DNA of 64,000 nucleotides from Microbacterium endophyticum (GCF_011047135.1 NZ_CP049255.1:1116001-1180000); one strand, 5' to 3'; shown: positions 36,609 to 45,834, counted from the stretch's first letter. Numbers and translations are program-made. Notes: generated from the letters alone by a model not told the origin.

Positions 36609-36645
36609 CGCGGCCACGCCCAAATTCGGTGCATGGGTGGCCGCG
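36609..36645 (-). promoter_or_regulatory. Leader hairpin upstream of metQ
   Basis: Perfect 9-bp GC-rich stem (GTGGCCGCG/CGCGGCCAC) around a 19-nt loop, 25 nt before the metQ ATG. A second dyad (minus strand ACGTGC-N15-GCACGT) lies further upstream. There is no terminal U-run in the metQ direction, so this is more likely an RNA-level control or processing element than an intrinsic terminator. SAM-riboswitch core sequences are not seen. Confidence 0.45.
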
Positions 36646-36741
36646 AGAAAAACGTTATCCACCACGTGCTCACTTCGTCTTGTCGCACGTCACAGAGCGC
36701 AACATGCGACGCCTGCTCAGTCGCAGCCCGCGCTCCCGCCG

Positions 36742-38103
36742 TTATTGGCTCCCCAGCTGATCGGGGTGGGTTAGGCGCCACCACGCAGTCGGCGGCTCAA
36801 TCGATCCTTTGAGTTCCAAGGGCGCTGTTGCCGTGTTCGGGCCCGCAGTCCAGGTCAGACTTCCGACCTCTTCACCATCGACATATTCCGTGGGGTCCCA
36901 GGTATCCATCGTCAGCTCGATCGGAGTATCCGACCAGGTGAAAATAGCTGCGTCAGATCCCACGACAAGTTGAGCAGTCGAGCCCCATGGCGTCGAGTAC
37001 GAACCCACCACCTCACCACTTTCGATCAGCGGCACGTCGTGGAAGCCCGCTCGAATGTCATCAAGCGCTGCACGCACGCCGGCGTTCACCGAATCGTGTG
37101 ATGCCCCACCCAGCGCAACCCCTGTCACGCGAAGTGGCTCGTCGATACCGACCGGCAACGTCGCTGTGTAGAGCAGGTTGAATTGTCCCGCACCCAGATT
37201 TCCGGTTTTAAGCCCATCAATCCCGTCAACGCCCAGCAGATCGTTGGTGTTGAAAGCGGTACCACCGCCCGGAACTGAAATCGATGACGTTGCCACGATA
37301 TTCTTCAGCGCCGGGTTGGCGTCGACAAGCCGTGCGATGGTCATGAGATCACTCGGCGTACTCGTGTTGCTCGGGCTGATACCGGTCGGTTCCACGATCG
37401 TTGTGTTGTCGAGGCCATTGGCGTTGAGCCACGTTCGGGCTGCTCCGACGAATGCACCCTGAGAACCGAAGGCCCAGGTCGACACCGCCTCGGCGTAGTT
37501 ACTCGCAGAGGGAATCAACATCGTCGCAAGCGCGTCGTACTCCGACATCGACGTGCCCGTCGGCATCGGCGCGATCGTTGCGCCCATCACGTAGTACTTG
37601 TCGTAGAGGTCGTGAGCTGCTTTATCGAAAGTAATCGTGGGGCCGGGGTCAGCTGCATCCGCCAACGGCTTCGCGTCCAGCACGACGAGGGCGGTAATCA
37701 GCTTGCTGATGCTTGCGATCGACCGTGACTCATCGGGCCCGCTGGCCAGCCACGCGCCACTTTCATCGCCGCCGAGGTACTCGTCACCGCCCACGATATT
37801 GACGATCGACGCACCGTCGGCTGGAAGGGCGATCACGGCAGCTTCGGGTGTCGGTACTGCTGGCTCACGCAGCGAAACGGCAGCCGCATTCACGGGAGCC
37901 GTGAGCACCCACACCACATAGGCCCCGACCGATCCGAGAACGAGCACGATGACAAGGCCCACGACGAGAAATGCGCGGATCCAGCGACGGCGAATCCTCG
38001 GATCGGCGTGTCGAGATGCGCTCTGGTCTGAAAAATCGATCTCGGCCTCGAGTATCTCGGAAAAGTCAGAGAGATCGTCAGCAGAGTCGTGCTGCGTTGT
38101 CAT
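36742..38103 (-). CDS. Membrane-anchored D-alanyl-D-alanine carboxypeptidase (penicillin-binding protein)
   Basis: The protein has 453 residues from ATG 38103 (GGGGG at 6 nt). An acidic cytoplasmic N-terminus (1-36) and one transmembrane helix (about 44-70) place the serine-peptidase domain outside. Catalytic motifs are Ser131-x-x-Lys134 (SISK), the second motif region PSASNYAEA (198-206) and KTG at 299-301. S11-family enzymes trim the terminal D-Ala of peptidoglycan stem peptides and limit cross-linking. Upstream of metQ on the same strand; the two may share transcripts, since no clear terminator separates them. Confidence 0.9.
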   Translation of the reverse strand: MTTQHDSADDLSDFSEILEAEIDFSDQSASRHADPRIRRRWIRAFLVVGLVIVLVLGSVGAYVVWVLTAPVNAAAVSLREPAVPTPEAAVIALPADGASIVNIVGGDEYLGGDESGAWLASGPDESRSIASISKLITALVVLDAKPLADAADPGPTITFDKAAHDLYDKYYVMGATIAPMPTGTSMSEYDALATMLIPSASNYAEAVSTWAFGSQGAFVGAARTWLNANGLDNTTIVEPTGISPSNTSTPSDLMTIARLVDANPALKNIVATSSISVPGGGTAFNTNDLLGVDGIDGLKTGNLGAGQFNLLYTATLPVGIDEPLRVTGVALGGASHDSVNAGVRAALDDIRAGFHDVPLIESGEVVGSYSTPWGSTAQLVVGSDAAIFTWSDTPIELTMDTWDPTEYVDGEEVGSLTWTAGPNTATAPLELKGSIEPPTAWWRLTHPDQLGSQ

Positions 38104-38182
38104 TGCGGGCCCCCGTCCGTAACGCTGACATCCATCATGCAGCAACCGTTACAGATGAGGGCGGACTAATTCATCGAACCTC

Positions 38183-38207
38183 ACAGGGAACACGGAGTGT
38201 TCCCTGT
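38183..38207. terminator. Hairpin in the 38104-38305 gap (possible second terminator)
   Basis: Perfect 10-bp stem ACAGGGAACA/TGTTCCCTGT with a 5-nt loop. It lies downstream of the long hairpin at 38225-38294 in the direction of the minus-strand operon, so it could be a back-up terminator. It is also upstream of the carboxypeptidase start and might affect its promoter instead. Confidence 0.5.
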
Positions 38208-38224
38208 CCTGTCAGCCGGCACCA

Positions 38225-38294
38225 GCGGAGGAGATGACCCGGACGGAGAGCCGCCGTGGCGGCATCCCTCCTCCGTCCGGGGGATCTCCTCCGC
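38225..38294. terminator. Very long hairpin ending the VTC/Cthe_2159 operon
   Basis: GCGGAGGAGAT...ATCTCCTCCGC (11-bp perfect outer arms), a 2x2 mismatch, CCCGGACGGAG...CTCCGTCCGGG (another perfect 11 bp), and an inner GCCGCC/GGCGGC stem: a nearly continuous 70-nt palindrome 11 nt past the stop codon at 38306. It is well placed as an intrinsic, symmetric terminator or an RNA-stabilising 3' structure, although there is no U-run. Confidence 0.65.
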
Positions 38295-38305
38295 TCGCGC
38301 TCGCG

Positions 38306-39859
38306 TCAGGGCCGCTGTCCCCCTCCGCCGCCGCCCATCTGTCCCGTCGTGGCCGTTCCCTCGGTGACCGTGACGGAGGTCGAACCGTTCACCGTCACCG
38401 TGTAGGAACCATCTTCGATAACGGCGGCCGAGCTGTAGACAACCGACCCGAAGGCCTTATCGGCTACGAAGCTTTCGATCACGGTGCCGGAGGAATCGGC
38501 GATCTCGACCGTGTCTCCCTCGCTGCCCGCTACGAGAGCCGAGAGCCAGGCCTGGGTGGAACCTTCCCCTGGTGATACCGCCATTCCCGAACTGCCGACT
38601 GCGCGCAGCGTGCCACCGGTCACTGAAAAGGTTCCGTTAGCATCGAGCGCGCCGTCCCCGTCGCTTGTCGGTCCCGACACGGTCACGGTGCCGCCCGAGA
38701 TGGTCATCGACCCGTTCGAGTCGAGTCCATCACCACCACTGTTCACCGTCACCATACCGCCTGTGATATCCAAGCTTTCACCGGTGTCACCCATGCCTCC
38801 TCCGCCCCCACTGGAGGTGGCCAAGCCCGCGGCGTTGATCCCATCGTCGGATGCCGTTAGCTGGATGTCGCCGCCCTCGATCGAGACGTACGCGCCCTCT
38901 AGTGCTTCGGTCGACTGCTCCACGATCGTGTTTCCCGCAGCGATCGCGGCGTAGAGGTCGGCGTGGATGCCATCTCCGGCGGCCGAGATAGTAAGGGCAC
39001 CGCCGGTGATGATGGCGTCAGTGAGCGCGTCGACACCGTCATCGGATGCGGTAGCAGTGATTTCACCGCCCGAAATGTAGACGTAGCCTCGCGTGTCCTC
39101 CTCGTCGTTGTCACTCTTGAGAGCGTCACCACCAGCGTTGAGGACGATCGTCCCGCCCTCAATCGTGAGCGAGTCTTTACCTCTCAAGGCGTCGTCAGCG
39201 GCCGTGACGGTGATCTGTCCGGAGAGGATCGCGAGGTCGTCCTCGCTCGTGATGCCGTCGTTGCCATTGCCATTGACCGTGAGCGATCCGGTTCCGGTGA
39301 TCGTGAGGTCCGCTTCACTGAAAAGCGCGGCGTTCACGTCGGCGTCCTCCGCGTAGGAGGAGGCGTCCGACAGCGTGTTGTCGCTCCCGGCGGCGACCGA
39401 GATCGCGACGTCATCGGCGGTGAGCACTGAAATCGCAGGTCCTGCGGAGTTCTCGATGTCGACGCCATCGAGGATCAGCACGACCTGCGCGTCATCGGGT
39501 GCTGACACGGTCACTGTCCCGGCGAGCGACCCCGACAGTAGATAGACCCCCGCGGCGGTAATGGTGACCGTCGACCCAGAGATCTCGACGCCCTCGGCGG
39601 AGCTTTCGGCGCTGTCGCCGGTGAGGGCGATGTCCACGGCGTCGGCGGCGGACCACTCGTCGTCGCGGACCACCGTAGCGTTCTCGTTCGCAGCTATCAC
39701 CGCCTCGGCGATCGTCCCGGAGCTCACGACGGCGGGTTCGGTCGTCGCGCTGGACTCCGTCGTAACCGCGGGTGTTGCCACGATGCTCGTGCAGCCGGCG
39801 AGCACGAGGGCACCCAGGGTGAGCGCAATGGCGGGCAGGATTAGACGGCGGTTTCGCAT
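38306..39859 (-). CDS. Cthe_2159-like carbohydrate-binding beta-helix lipoprotein
   Basis: The protein has 517 residues from ATG 39859 (GAGGAG at 5 nt). A lipoprotein signal ends at AGCTS with Cys23. The mature protein is a run of short beta-helix-like repeats rich in Gly/Thr/Asp (GTVTVSAPDDAQVVLILDG, TITGTGSLTVNGNGNDG, SDNDEEDTRGYVYISGG, TSSGGGGGMGDTG), the pattern of the Cthe_2159 family, whose founding member binds acidic polysaccharide. It ends in a Gly-rich tail. Last gene of the five-gene operon. Its start lies 19 nt inside the VTC gene. It is probably surface-anchored and binds or guides the polymer made by the operon (inference). Confidence 0.82.
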   Translation of the reverse strand: MRNRRLILPAIALTLGALVLAGCTSIVATPAVTTESSATTEPAVVSSGTIAEAVIAANENATVVRDDEWSAADAVDIALTGDSAESSAEGVEISGSTVTITAAGVYLLSGSLAGTVTVSAPDDAQVVLILDGVDIENSAGPAISVLTADDVAISVAAGSDNTLSDASSYAEDADVNAALFSEADLTITGTGSLTVNGNGNDGITSEDDLAILSGQITVTAADDALRGKDSLTIEGGTIVLNAGGDALKSDNDEEDTRGYVYISGGEITATASDDGVDALTDAIITGGALTISAAGDGIHADLYAAIAAGNTIVEQSTEALEGAYVSIEGGDIQLTASDDGINAAGLATSSGGGGGMGDTGESLDITGGMVTVNSGGDGLDSNGSMTISGGTVTVSGPTSDGDGALDANGTFSVTGGTLRAVGSSGMAVSPGEGSTQAWLSALVAGSEGDTVEIADSSGTVIESFVADKAFGSVVYSSAAVIEDGSYTVTVNGSTSVTVTEGTATTGQMGGGGGGQRP

Positions 39860-40662
39860 GAGGACTCCTCGCTTCGGTTCTGGTGTGTTCGGTTGCGGTC
39901 GGTGAAGTCGGTGCGCAGGAGCCGAGCCCACTTGTTGCGCGGCAGTTCGGGATGCAGCGCGGCCAGTCCCGTGCCGTATTTACTGATGCTCACGGGACGA
40001 TGCCCGGCGCGCCACAGCGCGCGGTCAAAATCCGACGCCCGCGCTCCAGATTTCGTCTCGATGATCGCCATTCCCGGAGTGACGAGCGCCGGCCCCGCGG
40101 CATCGCGCCACTCGAGATCGACATCGACCGTAGAGCGAGCGCTCGCGTCGGGAGCAACGAATGTCGCGCGCTGGTACAGCGTGGTCAGCCGTACGTCCAG
40201 CGCCTCGGCGCGCGGAGCGCCGACACCGATCGCATCGAGCGCATCGGCGGCGTAGCCGCGGGCCTCTTCGGTGAGCAGATGCCGGTCGGACGGCTCGTAC
40301 TCGATGCGGTCTTTGACCGTCGCGCTGCGGGCTCCGCGGGTCTTCAGCTCCAGGAAGGCCGTCCGCGAATCCACGTACGTGCGCGTGCGCAGCTTGAACC
40401 GTCGCCGGCGGGGCTGGGCCGCCATCCGGAAGCTCAGCAGATCGGGAGTGTCGAAGTAGACCGACTCGTAGCGGAACGCACGTAGCCCGTCTATTTCGAG
40501 AATCCGGATGCCGACGGCCAGGCTCTCGATCACCCGGGCCGCGGCCTCCCGGCTCAGCACGTACTTGCGGTCCACCCGGGTCATGAGTGCCGCTTCACCC
40601 ACGAGGCCCTGCAGATCGATAGGCGCGAACCGCTCGAGGGGAAGAGAAGTCGCGACGCTCAT
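39841..40662 (-). CDS. VTC-domain (polyphosphate-polymerase-like) protein
   Basis: The protein has 273 residues and is soluble. It has the triphosphate-tunnel pattern of VTC domains: RVDRKYVL, VYFDTPDLLSFRM, the basic cluster RRRRFKLRTRTYV, AFLELKTRG, SATVKDRIEY, AIIETKSG and SKYGTGLAALHP. In yeast Vtc4 the same tunnel polymerises polyphosphate from ATP. Bacterial relatives beside DUF4956 genes are common but unproven; they may synthesise polyphosphate or use a nucleotide to modify a polymer. The key basic and acidic tunnel residues appear intact. It is encoded with 4-nt overlap after DUF4956. Confidence 0.85.
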   Translation of the reverse strand: MSVATSLPLERFAPIDLQGLVGEAALMTRVDRKYVLSREAAARVIESLAVGIRILEIDGLRAFRYESVYFDTPDLLSFRMAAQPRRRRFKLRTRTYVDSRTAFLELKTRGARSATVKDRIEYEPSDRHLLTEEARGYAADALDAIGVGAPRAEALDVRLTTLYQRATFVAPDASARSTVDVDLEWRDAAGPALVTPGMAIIETKSGARASDFDRALWRAGHRPVSISKYGTGLAALHPELPRNKWARLLRTDFTDRNRTHQNRSEESSCETAV

Positions 40663-41261
40663 CGGCCCGCTCCGCTCATTCGCGATTCCTGCACGGCACC
40701 CGAACGCGCCCGCGGGGGTTCCGAGCGGAAGCGCACGTCCACCAGAGTTGTGTCATCGACCAGGTCGAGGTGCTGCACGGTGAGGGAGGTGACCGTGGCA
40801 CCGAGCCGACGCTCGACTTCGGCGCGGAGCTCGCTCTCGTCAGGCATCGCCCGATCGACGTGGATCGTCTGATGACGCGAGCGGCTGAGGAGCCGCGGGT
40901 GATCGGCAGCCCACATCACGGCAAGGATCAGGGCCACGAGCCCGATCGGAATCCATACGTCGGTCGCCGGAAGACCGGTGACCAGACCTATCGCGAGAGC
41001 CGCGAAGTAGTAGGCGACCTCGCGCTGCGAGATCTCAGATGAGCGGAGCCGGATGATCGACAGGACCCCGAAGAGGCCGAGACCGAGACCGACGGCCACC
41101 TCGCTCGAACCGAGCACCGTCGTGACGGCGAGCACGCCCACGTTCACGCCGAGGAAGGCGACGACAAGATCACGGCGGCGGTGGCGCTGGTAGTAGATCG
41201 CCAGACTCAGGATGCCGGCAGCGACCAGGTCGACGCCGATCAGGAGGAATGTCGCGTTCAT
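40659..41261 (-). CDS. DUF4956 membrane protein
   Basis: The protein has 200 residues. Four to five hydrophobic segments fill residues 5-125 and include the family stretch FGVLSIIRLRSSEISQREVAYYF. A soluble C-terminal domain (about 135-185) follows. DUF4956 proteins sit next to VTC-domain proteins so regularly that they are thought to form one machine, by analogy with the membrane subunits of the yeast VTC complex; this is inference. Overlaps of 4 nt at both ends keep it in step with the glycosyltransferase and VTC genes. Confidence 0.85.
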   Translation of the reverse strand: MNATFLLIGVDLVAAGILSLAIYYQRHRRRDLVVAFLGVNVGVLAVTTVLGSSEVAVGLGLGLFGVLSIIRLRSSEISQREVAYYFAALAIGLVTGLPATDVWIPIGLVALILAVMWAADHPRLLSRSRHQTIHVDRAMPDESELRAEVERRLGATVTSLTVQHLDLVDDTTLVDVRFRSEPPRARSGAVQESRMSGAGR

Positions 41262-42400
41262 GATGTCCTTTCGAGGGGGTGCGTATCACTCTTCAGTCGA
41301 GTCGAGGCCCCTATGTTGTTTCTATGCCCGGACTTTGAGGGGATGAAGCCTTTGCCCTCTGTCTCCCCTGTGCTCGCGCCGAAGACGAATCGCCGCTGCA
41401 CCTGGTAGCTCGTGATGAACAGCACGCCTTCGGTGAAGATCTTTGCGACCAGCAGCGGGAGCCCCATTCCGACGAGCGCTTCCATCCAGACGACGTTAGA
41501 AGCCAAGAGCACCCCCGCCAGCAGGGCGTATCTCGCCGCGTGCCGGAGTGCGTGCGACCGCCCGCCCCTGCGGAAGACCACGCGGCGATTGACGAGGAAG
41601 TTCATCGACGCGCTCAGGAGCCGCGCGGCCACGATTGAGAACACGAGCGAGCCGGTGAGCGACGAGAACACGAGCAGGGCGACCGCGTCGATGAAGAACG
41701 CCAGGAACGAGGATCCGGCGAACAGCATCAGCGGAATCGTGATGCGCAGCGAGTCGACGACCGGCCGGAAGTGGCTCGACGCGTTCTGCTCCAGATAGAT
41801 CGTCTCGATCGCGACTTCTCTCACGTCGAACCCGGCCCGGCGCACGCGCAGCAGCATCTCCGTCTCGTACTCGAAGCGCTCGCCCGGCACCTCCATCAGC
41901 CATGGCAGCATGACCGCCGGTATCCCGCGAAGTCCAGTCTGAGTGTCAGATGCCGGCCACCCGGCCGCGATCCGGAACAGGCCTCGGGAGACCGCGTTGC
42001 CGAACCTGCTGCGCACCGGCACCGTGCCCGTGAAGTCTCGCGAGCCGAGCACGAGCGCGACGTGCCCCTCCGCGGCATCCGTGCGCAGCTCGTCGACGAT
42101 ACGCGTGACGTCCGTCGTGGTGTGCTGGCCGTCCGCGTCGGCGGTGACGACGTCTTCGCCGGGCGCCGCGTGACGTACGTAGGCGAAGCCGGTCTTCAGC
42201 GCGACCCCTTTGCCGCGATTGACCTCGTGATGGAGGACGACCGCGCCCGCGTCACGCGCGGCGCAGAGGGTTTCGGCGTACTCCGGCCCGCTGCCGTCGT
42301 CGACGATCAGGACTTCGATGTCGGCATCCCGATCGAGCAGCGCGGTGACGATATCGATGAGCGCACGACCCGGCTGGTAGGCGGGGATCAGGATGATCAT
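41258..42400 (-). CDS. GT2 glycosyltransferase fused to a GtrA-type membrane domain
   Basis: The protein has 380 residues. Residues 1-230 form a dolichol-phosphate-mannose-synthase-like family 2 glycosyltransferase: MIILIPAYQPG, the nucleotide-sugar Asp pair in VLIVDDGSG, DADGQHTTTD, LGSRDF and RGIPAVMLPWLM. Residues about 235-365 contain four hydrophobic helices of the GtrA/DPMS type (AGSSFLAFFIDAVALLV). Such fusions charge a polyprenyl phosphate with a sugar or flip it. It overlaps its neighbours by 4 nt on both sides. It is the likely source of the sugar for this operon's polymer. Confidence 0.9.
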   Translation of the reverse strand: MIILIPAYQPGRALIDIVTALLDRDADIEVLIVDDGSGPEYAETLCAARDAGAVVLHHEVNRGKGVALKTGFAYVRHAAPGEDVVTADADGQHTTTDVTRIVDELRTDAAEGHVALVLGSRDFTGTVPVRSRFGNAVSRGLFRIAAGWPASDTQTGLRGIPAVMLPWLMEVPGERFEYETEMLLRVRRAGFDVREVAIETIYLEQNASSHFRPVVDSLRITIPLMLFAGSSFLAFFIDAVALLVFSSLTGSLVFSIVAARLLSASMNFLVNRRVVFRRGGRSHALRHAARYALLAGVLLASNVVWMEALVGMGLPLLVAKIFTEGVLFITSYQVQRRFVFGASTGETEGKGFIPSKSGHRNNIGASTRLKSDTHPLERTS

Positions 42401-43398
42401 GGCGCCACGTACAGGATGTCGCTCGTGCCGCGTTCGCCGCCGTTGGACGGCTGATTGAGCACGGTGCCGTTGAAGTAGATCGTTGAAGAGCCGCCGCCGT
42501 CGAGGTTGTACGCCGTCGTGGCACCGAGCCCCGTCATGATCTCGGCGAGTTCGGTGAGGGTGACGCCCCGGCTGTATCCCTCGTTTCGCCCGTCAACGAC
42601 GACGAACACATAATGGTTCTCGTTGATCACACCGACCGCGGTGCGTGGCTGTTCACCCTGGATCGAATGGTTGCCGACGTTCGTGTCGACCTCGACGTCT
42701 TCGATGCCGTCCACGACCGCGCCGTCTTCCACGATCGCCGGACCGAACGACAGGGTGTTCCACACCCCGGCCGCGAGCAGCTCGTTCGCTGTGTTGGTCG
42801 TCTCGTCGTACACCTCGACATGTCCGTCGAGATAGAACGCAAGTCCTTCACGAGCGCCTTCGTCGCGATAGACAACTCCGTTGCGGATCTCGATGCCGGT
42901 GTCACGGAAGCCGTAGTAGTCACCGTTGATCGCGAGGATCGCATCATTGGCCGCCGCGATCGTGCTCGTGGTCGCGATGATGTTCTCGCCGAACTGGTCG
43001 TTCGCGAACGCCGAACGGAGTTGCGTGGCATCGGCGACCACGACGTCGGCGACGTAGTAGGTGATCGCGTCGTCGCCGCTACCCGTCGTGATCATCGAGA
43101 CGGTGATCGTGGTGTCGTCGTCCGCGTAGGAGTTCTCGGTGACGACGCCGTCGGTATCGGCCTCGGTCGTGGTGGCGACCGAGGAGTTCTCTTCCTCGTA
43201 GGTCGAGACGTCGGCGATCTCGACGTGCTCGATCAGGAAGCGATCGATCGCCCACGCGGATGTTCCGCCCGCGGCCAGCATAATGACCAAGCCCCCGGCG
43301 ATCAGAGAGTTGCGGAGCTTGCGCCGTTTCTTCCTCGCAGCCCGGACGGTGCGTAGCTCGGACGGTGCGTCGGCGGAAATCGGCGTGGTCGGTTCCAT
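42397..43398 (-). CDS. Membrane-anchored phosphodiester glycosidase (NAGPA domain)
   Basis: The protein has 333 residues. A basic cytoplasmic start is followed by one transmembrane helix (about 30-52), and an acidic Thr/Glu-rich linker leads to the NAGPA-type domain (about 110-333). Conserved features are INGDYYGFRD, NGVVYRDEGAREGLAFY, LSFGPAIVEDG, RTAVGVINENHYVFVVVDGR and YNLDGGGSSTIYFNG. Mammalian NAGPA removes GlcNAc from a phosphodiester; the bacterial domain is predicted to hydrolyse sugar-phosphodiesters such as those of teichoic-acid-like polymers. First gene of the five-gene operon, overlapping the glycosyltransferase by 4 nt. Confidence 0.88.
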   Translation of the reverse strand: MEPTTPISADAPSELRTVRAARKKRRKLRNSLIAGGLVIMLAAGGTSAWAIDRFLIEHVEIADVSTYEEENSSVATTTEADTDGVVTENSYADDDTTITVSMITTGSGDDAITYYVADVVVADATQLRSAFANDQFGENIIATTSTIAAANDAILAINGDYYGFRDTGIEIRNGVVYRDEGAREGLAFYLDGHVEVYDETTNTANELLAAGVWNTLSFGPAIVEDGAVVDGIEDVEVDTNVGNHSIQGEQPRTAVGVINENHYVFVVVDGRNEGYSRGVTLTELAEIMTGLGATTAYNLDGGGSSTIYFNGTVLNQPSNGGERGTSDILYVAP

Positions 43399-43597
43399 GG
43401 TTCATGGATACGGACGAGCTCTATGACGATCCTCGCGATCATCTACGCAGGAGGTAAGAAAGCCTATGCATCTCTTATGCCGCCCGGACATTGGCACTGC
43501 ACTCGTTACCTGCCCGAAACGGCACCGACGCAGCGTAGCTCTAAGTTCAGCATCAGGCTCGCACACCCCGACGCAGGCCATTGACCGCGGGAGAATC

Positions 43598-45775
43598 ATG
43601 AGTGGTAACGCAGTTCGTCGTGAAGCGATCAGAGATGTCGAAGCCTTTGCACCGCCGGCTGTCAGCTTCGATGAGTCCGAAACACCAGGTACGATCTTCG
43701 GATCCAACGTATTCAGCACGATCGTGATGCGCCAGCGGCTTCCGAAGCCCATCTTCAAGTCGGTCATGGCGACCATCGAGCACGGTGCCGTGCTCGACCC
43801 TCTCGTCGCGGATGCCGTCGCCTCGGCCATGAAGGATTGGGCGCTGGAACGCGGCGCCACCCACTATGCGCACGTCTTCTACCCGCTCACCGGACTCACC
43901 GCCGAGAAGCACGACAGCTTCTTCGAGCCGGTGGGCGATGGTTCGGCTCTGGCGGAATTCGCCGGTAAGACCCTTATTCAGGGCGAGCCCGACGCCTCAA
44001 GCTTTCCGAACGGCGGACTCCGCAACACGTTCGAAGCCCGCGGCTACACCGGGTGGGACGTCACAAGCCCCGCCTACGTGCTCGAAAACCCCAACGGCAA
44101 CACACTCTGCATCCCGACGGTGTTCGTCTCGATGACAGGTGAAGCCCTCGACCACAAGACGCCGCTGCTGCGATCGCAGCAGGCGATGGGCGAGCACGCC
44201 GAGCGCATCCTCGCGCTCTTCGGCCACAGCAAACCCGGCAAAATCGTCTCGTTCTGTGGACCCGAACAGGAGTACTTCCTCGTCGACCGTCACTTCTTCC
44301 TGGCGCGTCCCGACCTTCTCAACTCAGGCCGCACGCTGTTCGGCACGAAGCCTCCGAAGGGCCAAGAGTTCGACGATCACTACTTCGGTGCTATCCCGGA
44401 GCGCGTGCTCGGCTTCATGATGGACACCGAACGCGAGCTGTTCAAGCTCGGAATTCCGGCGAAGACGCGTCACAACGAGGTCGCGCCCGGCCAGTTCGAG
44501 ATTGCGCCCACGTTCGAGCGCGGAAACATCGCTGCCGACCACCAGCAGTTGCTGATGACGACGTTCAAGACGATCGCGAAGAAGCACGGCATGGAGTGCC
44601 TGTTCCACGAGAAGCCTTTCGAGGGCGTCAACGGTTCGGGCAAGCACGTCAACTTCTCGCTCGGCAACAGCGACCTCGGGTCTCTCCTCGTCCCGGGCGA
44701 CACCCCCCACGACAACGCGCAATTCCTGGTCTTCTGCGCCGCCGTCATCCGTGCCGTTCACCTCTATGGCGGACTGCTCCGTGCCTCGGTCGCATCCGCA
44801 TCGAACGATCACCGCCTCGGTGCGAACGAGGCGCCGCCGGCGATCATCTCGATCTTCCTCGGTGACCAGCTCGCCGACGTGTTCGAGCAGATCGCGGCGG
44901 GAGCTGCCACATCGTCGAAGGGCAAAGGCACGATGCAGATCGGCGTCGACACCCTTCCGGTATTGCCGACCGACCCGGGCGATCGCAACCGTACGAGCCC
45001 GTTCGCTTTCACCGGCAACAGGTTCGAATTCCGAGCGCCGGGATCACTGCAGACGGTGAACGGTCCGATGGTCACGATCAACACGATCATGGCTGATTCG
45101 CTCGACTACGCGGCAACCGAGCTCGAAGCAGCGGTCGCCGACGGCACCGACTTCGACACCGCTGTGCAGAACCTGCTCACGAAGATCATCACCGAACACG
45201 GCGCCGTCGTGTTCAACGGTGACGGTTACGGCGATGCATGGCCCATCGAAGCCGAAAAGCGTGGACTCAAGAACCTGCGCACGACCCTCGATGCACTGCC
45301 CGAACTCATCTCGGACGAAGCGCTGGCCCTGTTTGAGAAGTACAAGGTCTTCAACGAGCGAGAAATGCACAGCCGGTACGAAATCGGGCTCGAGCAGTAT
45401 GCGCTGACGATCGGGGTCGAGGCGCGCCTCACGCTCGAGATCGGCGCCACATCGATTCTGCCCGCGGCGATGAGGTATCAGACCGAGCTCGCTCACAACG
45501 TGGCAGCGCTGAAAGCGGCCGGAATCGAGCCTGATCTTGCGCCCCTCAATGAGGTGACCGAACCTCTCACCGCGCTGCGCGCAGCGCTCGCAGCTCTCAG
45601 CGAAGCATTGAGTGAAGAGGTCGGACACGAAACGCTTGCCGAGGCGGAGCACGCGCGCGAGTCGCTTCTGCCTGCAATGGCAGCTGTGCGAGCGGCATCC
45701 GACGATATCGAATGCGTCATCGCGGATGACCTGTGGCCCCTGCCGACATACCAAGAAATGCTCTACATCCTGTAG
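43598..45775 (+). CDS. glnN: Glutamine synthetase type III (GlnN)
   Basis: The protein has 725 residues, the typical GSIII length (dodecameric, much larger than GSI/GSII). It contains the GSIII N-terminal domain ([23 protein letters not shown] opening, [10 protein letters not shown]), then the catalytic core with [44 protein letters not shown] and [20 protein letters not shown]. It makes glutamine from glutamate and ammonia. The start is ATG 43598 (GGGAG at 4 nt). A 44-codon in-frame extension from ATG 43466 also has AGGAGG, but at a long 11-nt spacing. Expressed alone; ends at a strong terminator. Confidence 0.95.
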   Translation: MSGNAVRREAIRDVEAFAPPAVSFDESETPGTIFGSNVFSTIVMRQRLPKPIFKSVMATIEHGAVLDPLVADAVASAMKDWALERGATHYAHVFYPLTGLTAEKHDSFFEPVGDGSALAEFAGKTLIQGEPDASSFPNGGLRNTFEARGYTGWDVTSPAYVLENPNGNTLCIPTVFVSMTGEALDHKTPLLRSQQAMGEHAERILALFGHSKPGKIVSFCGPEQEYFLVDRHFFLARPDLLNSGRTLFGTKPPKGQEFDDHYFGAIPERVLGFMMDTERELFKLGIPAKTRHNEVAPGQFEIAPTFERGNIAADHQQLLMTTFKTIAKKHGMECLFHEKPFEGVNGSGKHVNFSLGNSDLGSLLVPGDTPHDNAQFLVFCAAVIRAVHLYGGLLRASVASASNDHRLGANEAPPAIISIFLGDQLADVFEQIAAGAATSSKGKGTMQIGVDTLPVLPTDPGDRNRTSPFAFTGNRFEFRAPGSLQTVNGPMVTINTIMADSLDYAATELEAAVADGTDFDTAVQNLLTKIITEHGAVVFNGDGYGDAWPIEAEKRGLKNLRTTLDALPELISDEALALFEKYKVFNEREMHSRYEIGLEQYALTIGVEARLTLEIGATSILPAAMRYQTELAHNVAALKAAGIEPDLAPLNEVTEPLTALRAALAALSEALSEEVGHETLAEAEHARESLLPAMAAVRAASDDIECVIADDLWPLPTYQEMLYIL

Positions 45776-45785
45776 CGCGAATACG

Positions 45786-45828
45786 ACGATCGCCCCGGCA
45801 CACGCAAGATGCGCGCCGGGGCGATCGT
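45786..45828. terminator. Bidirectional terminator between glnN and the membrane hydrolase
   Basis: Perfect 14-bp stem (ACGATCGCCCCGGC/GCCGGGGCGATCGT) with a 15-nt loop, followed on the + strand by TTATCTTTC. It serves the two convergent genes. Confidence 0.88.
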
Positions 45829-45834
45829 TATCTT

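Noticed and set aside
36584-36741. SAM riboswitch in front of metQ
   Set aside because: I looked for the SAM-I, SAM-II/III and SAM-IV core sequences on the minus strand and did not find them; only unclassified stems are present.
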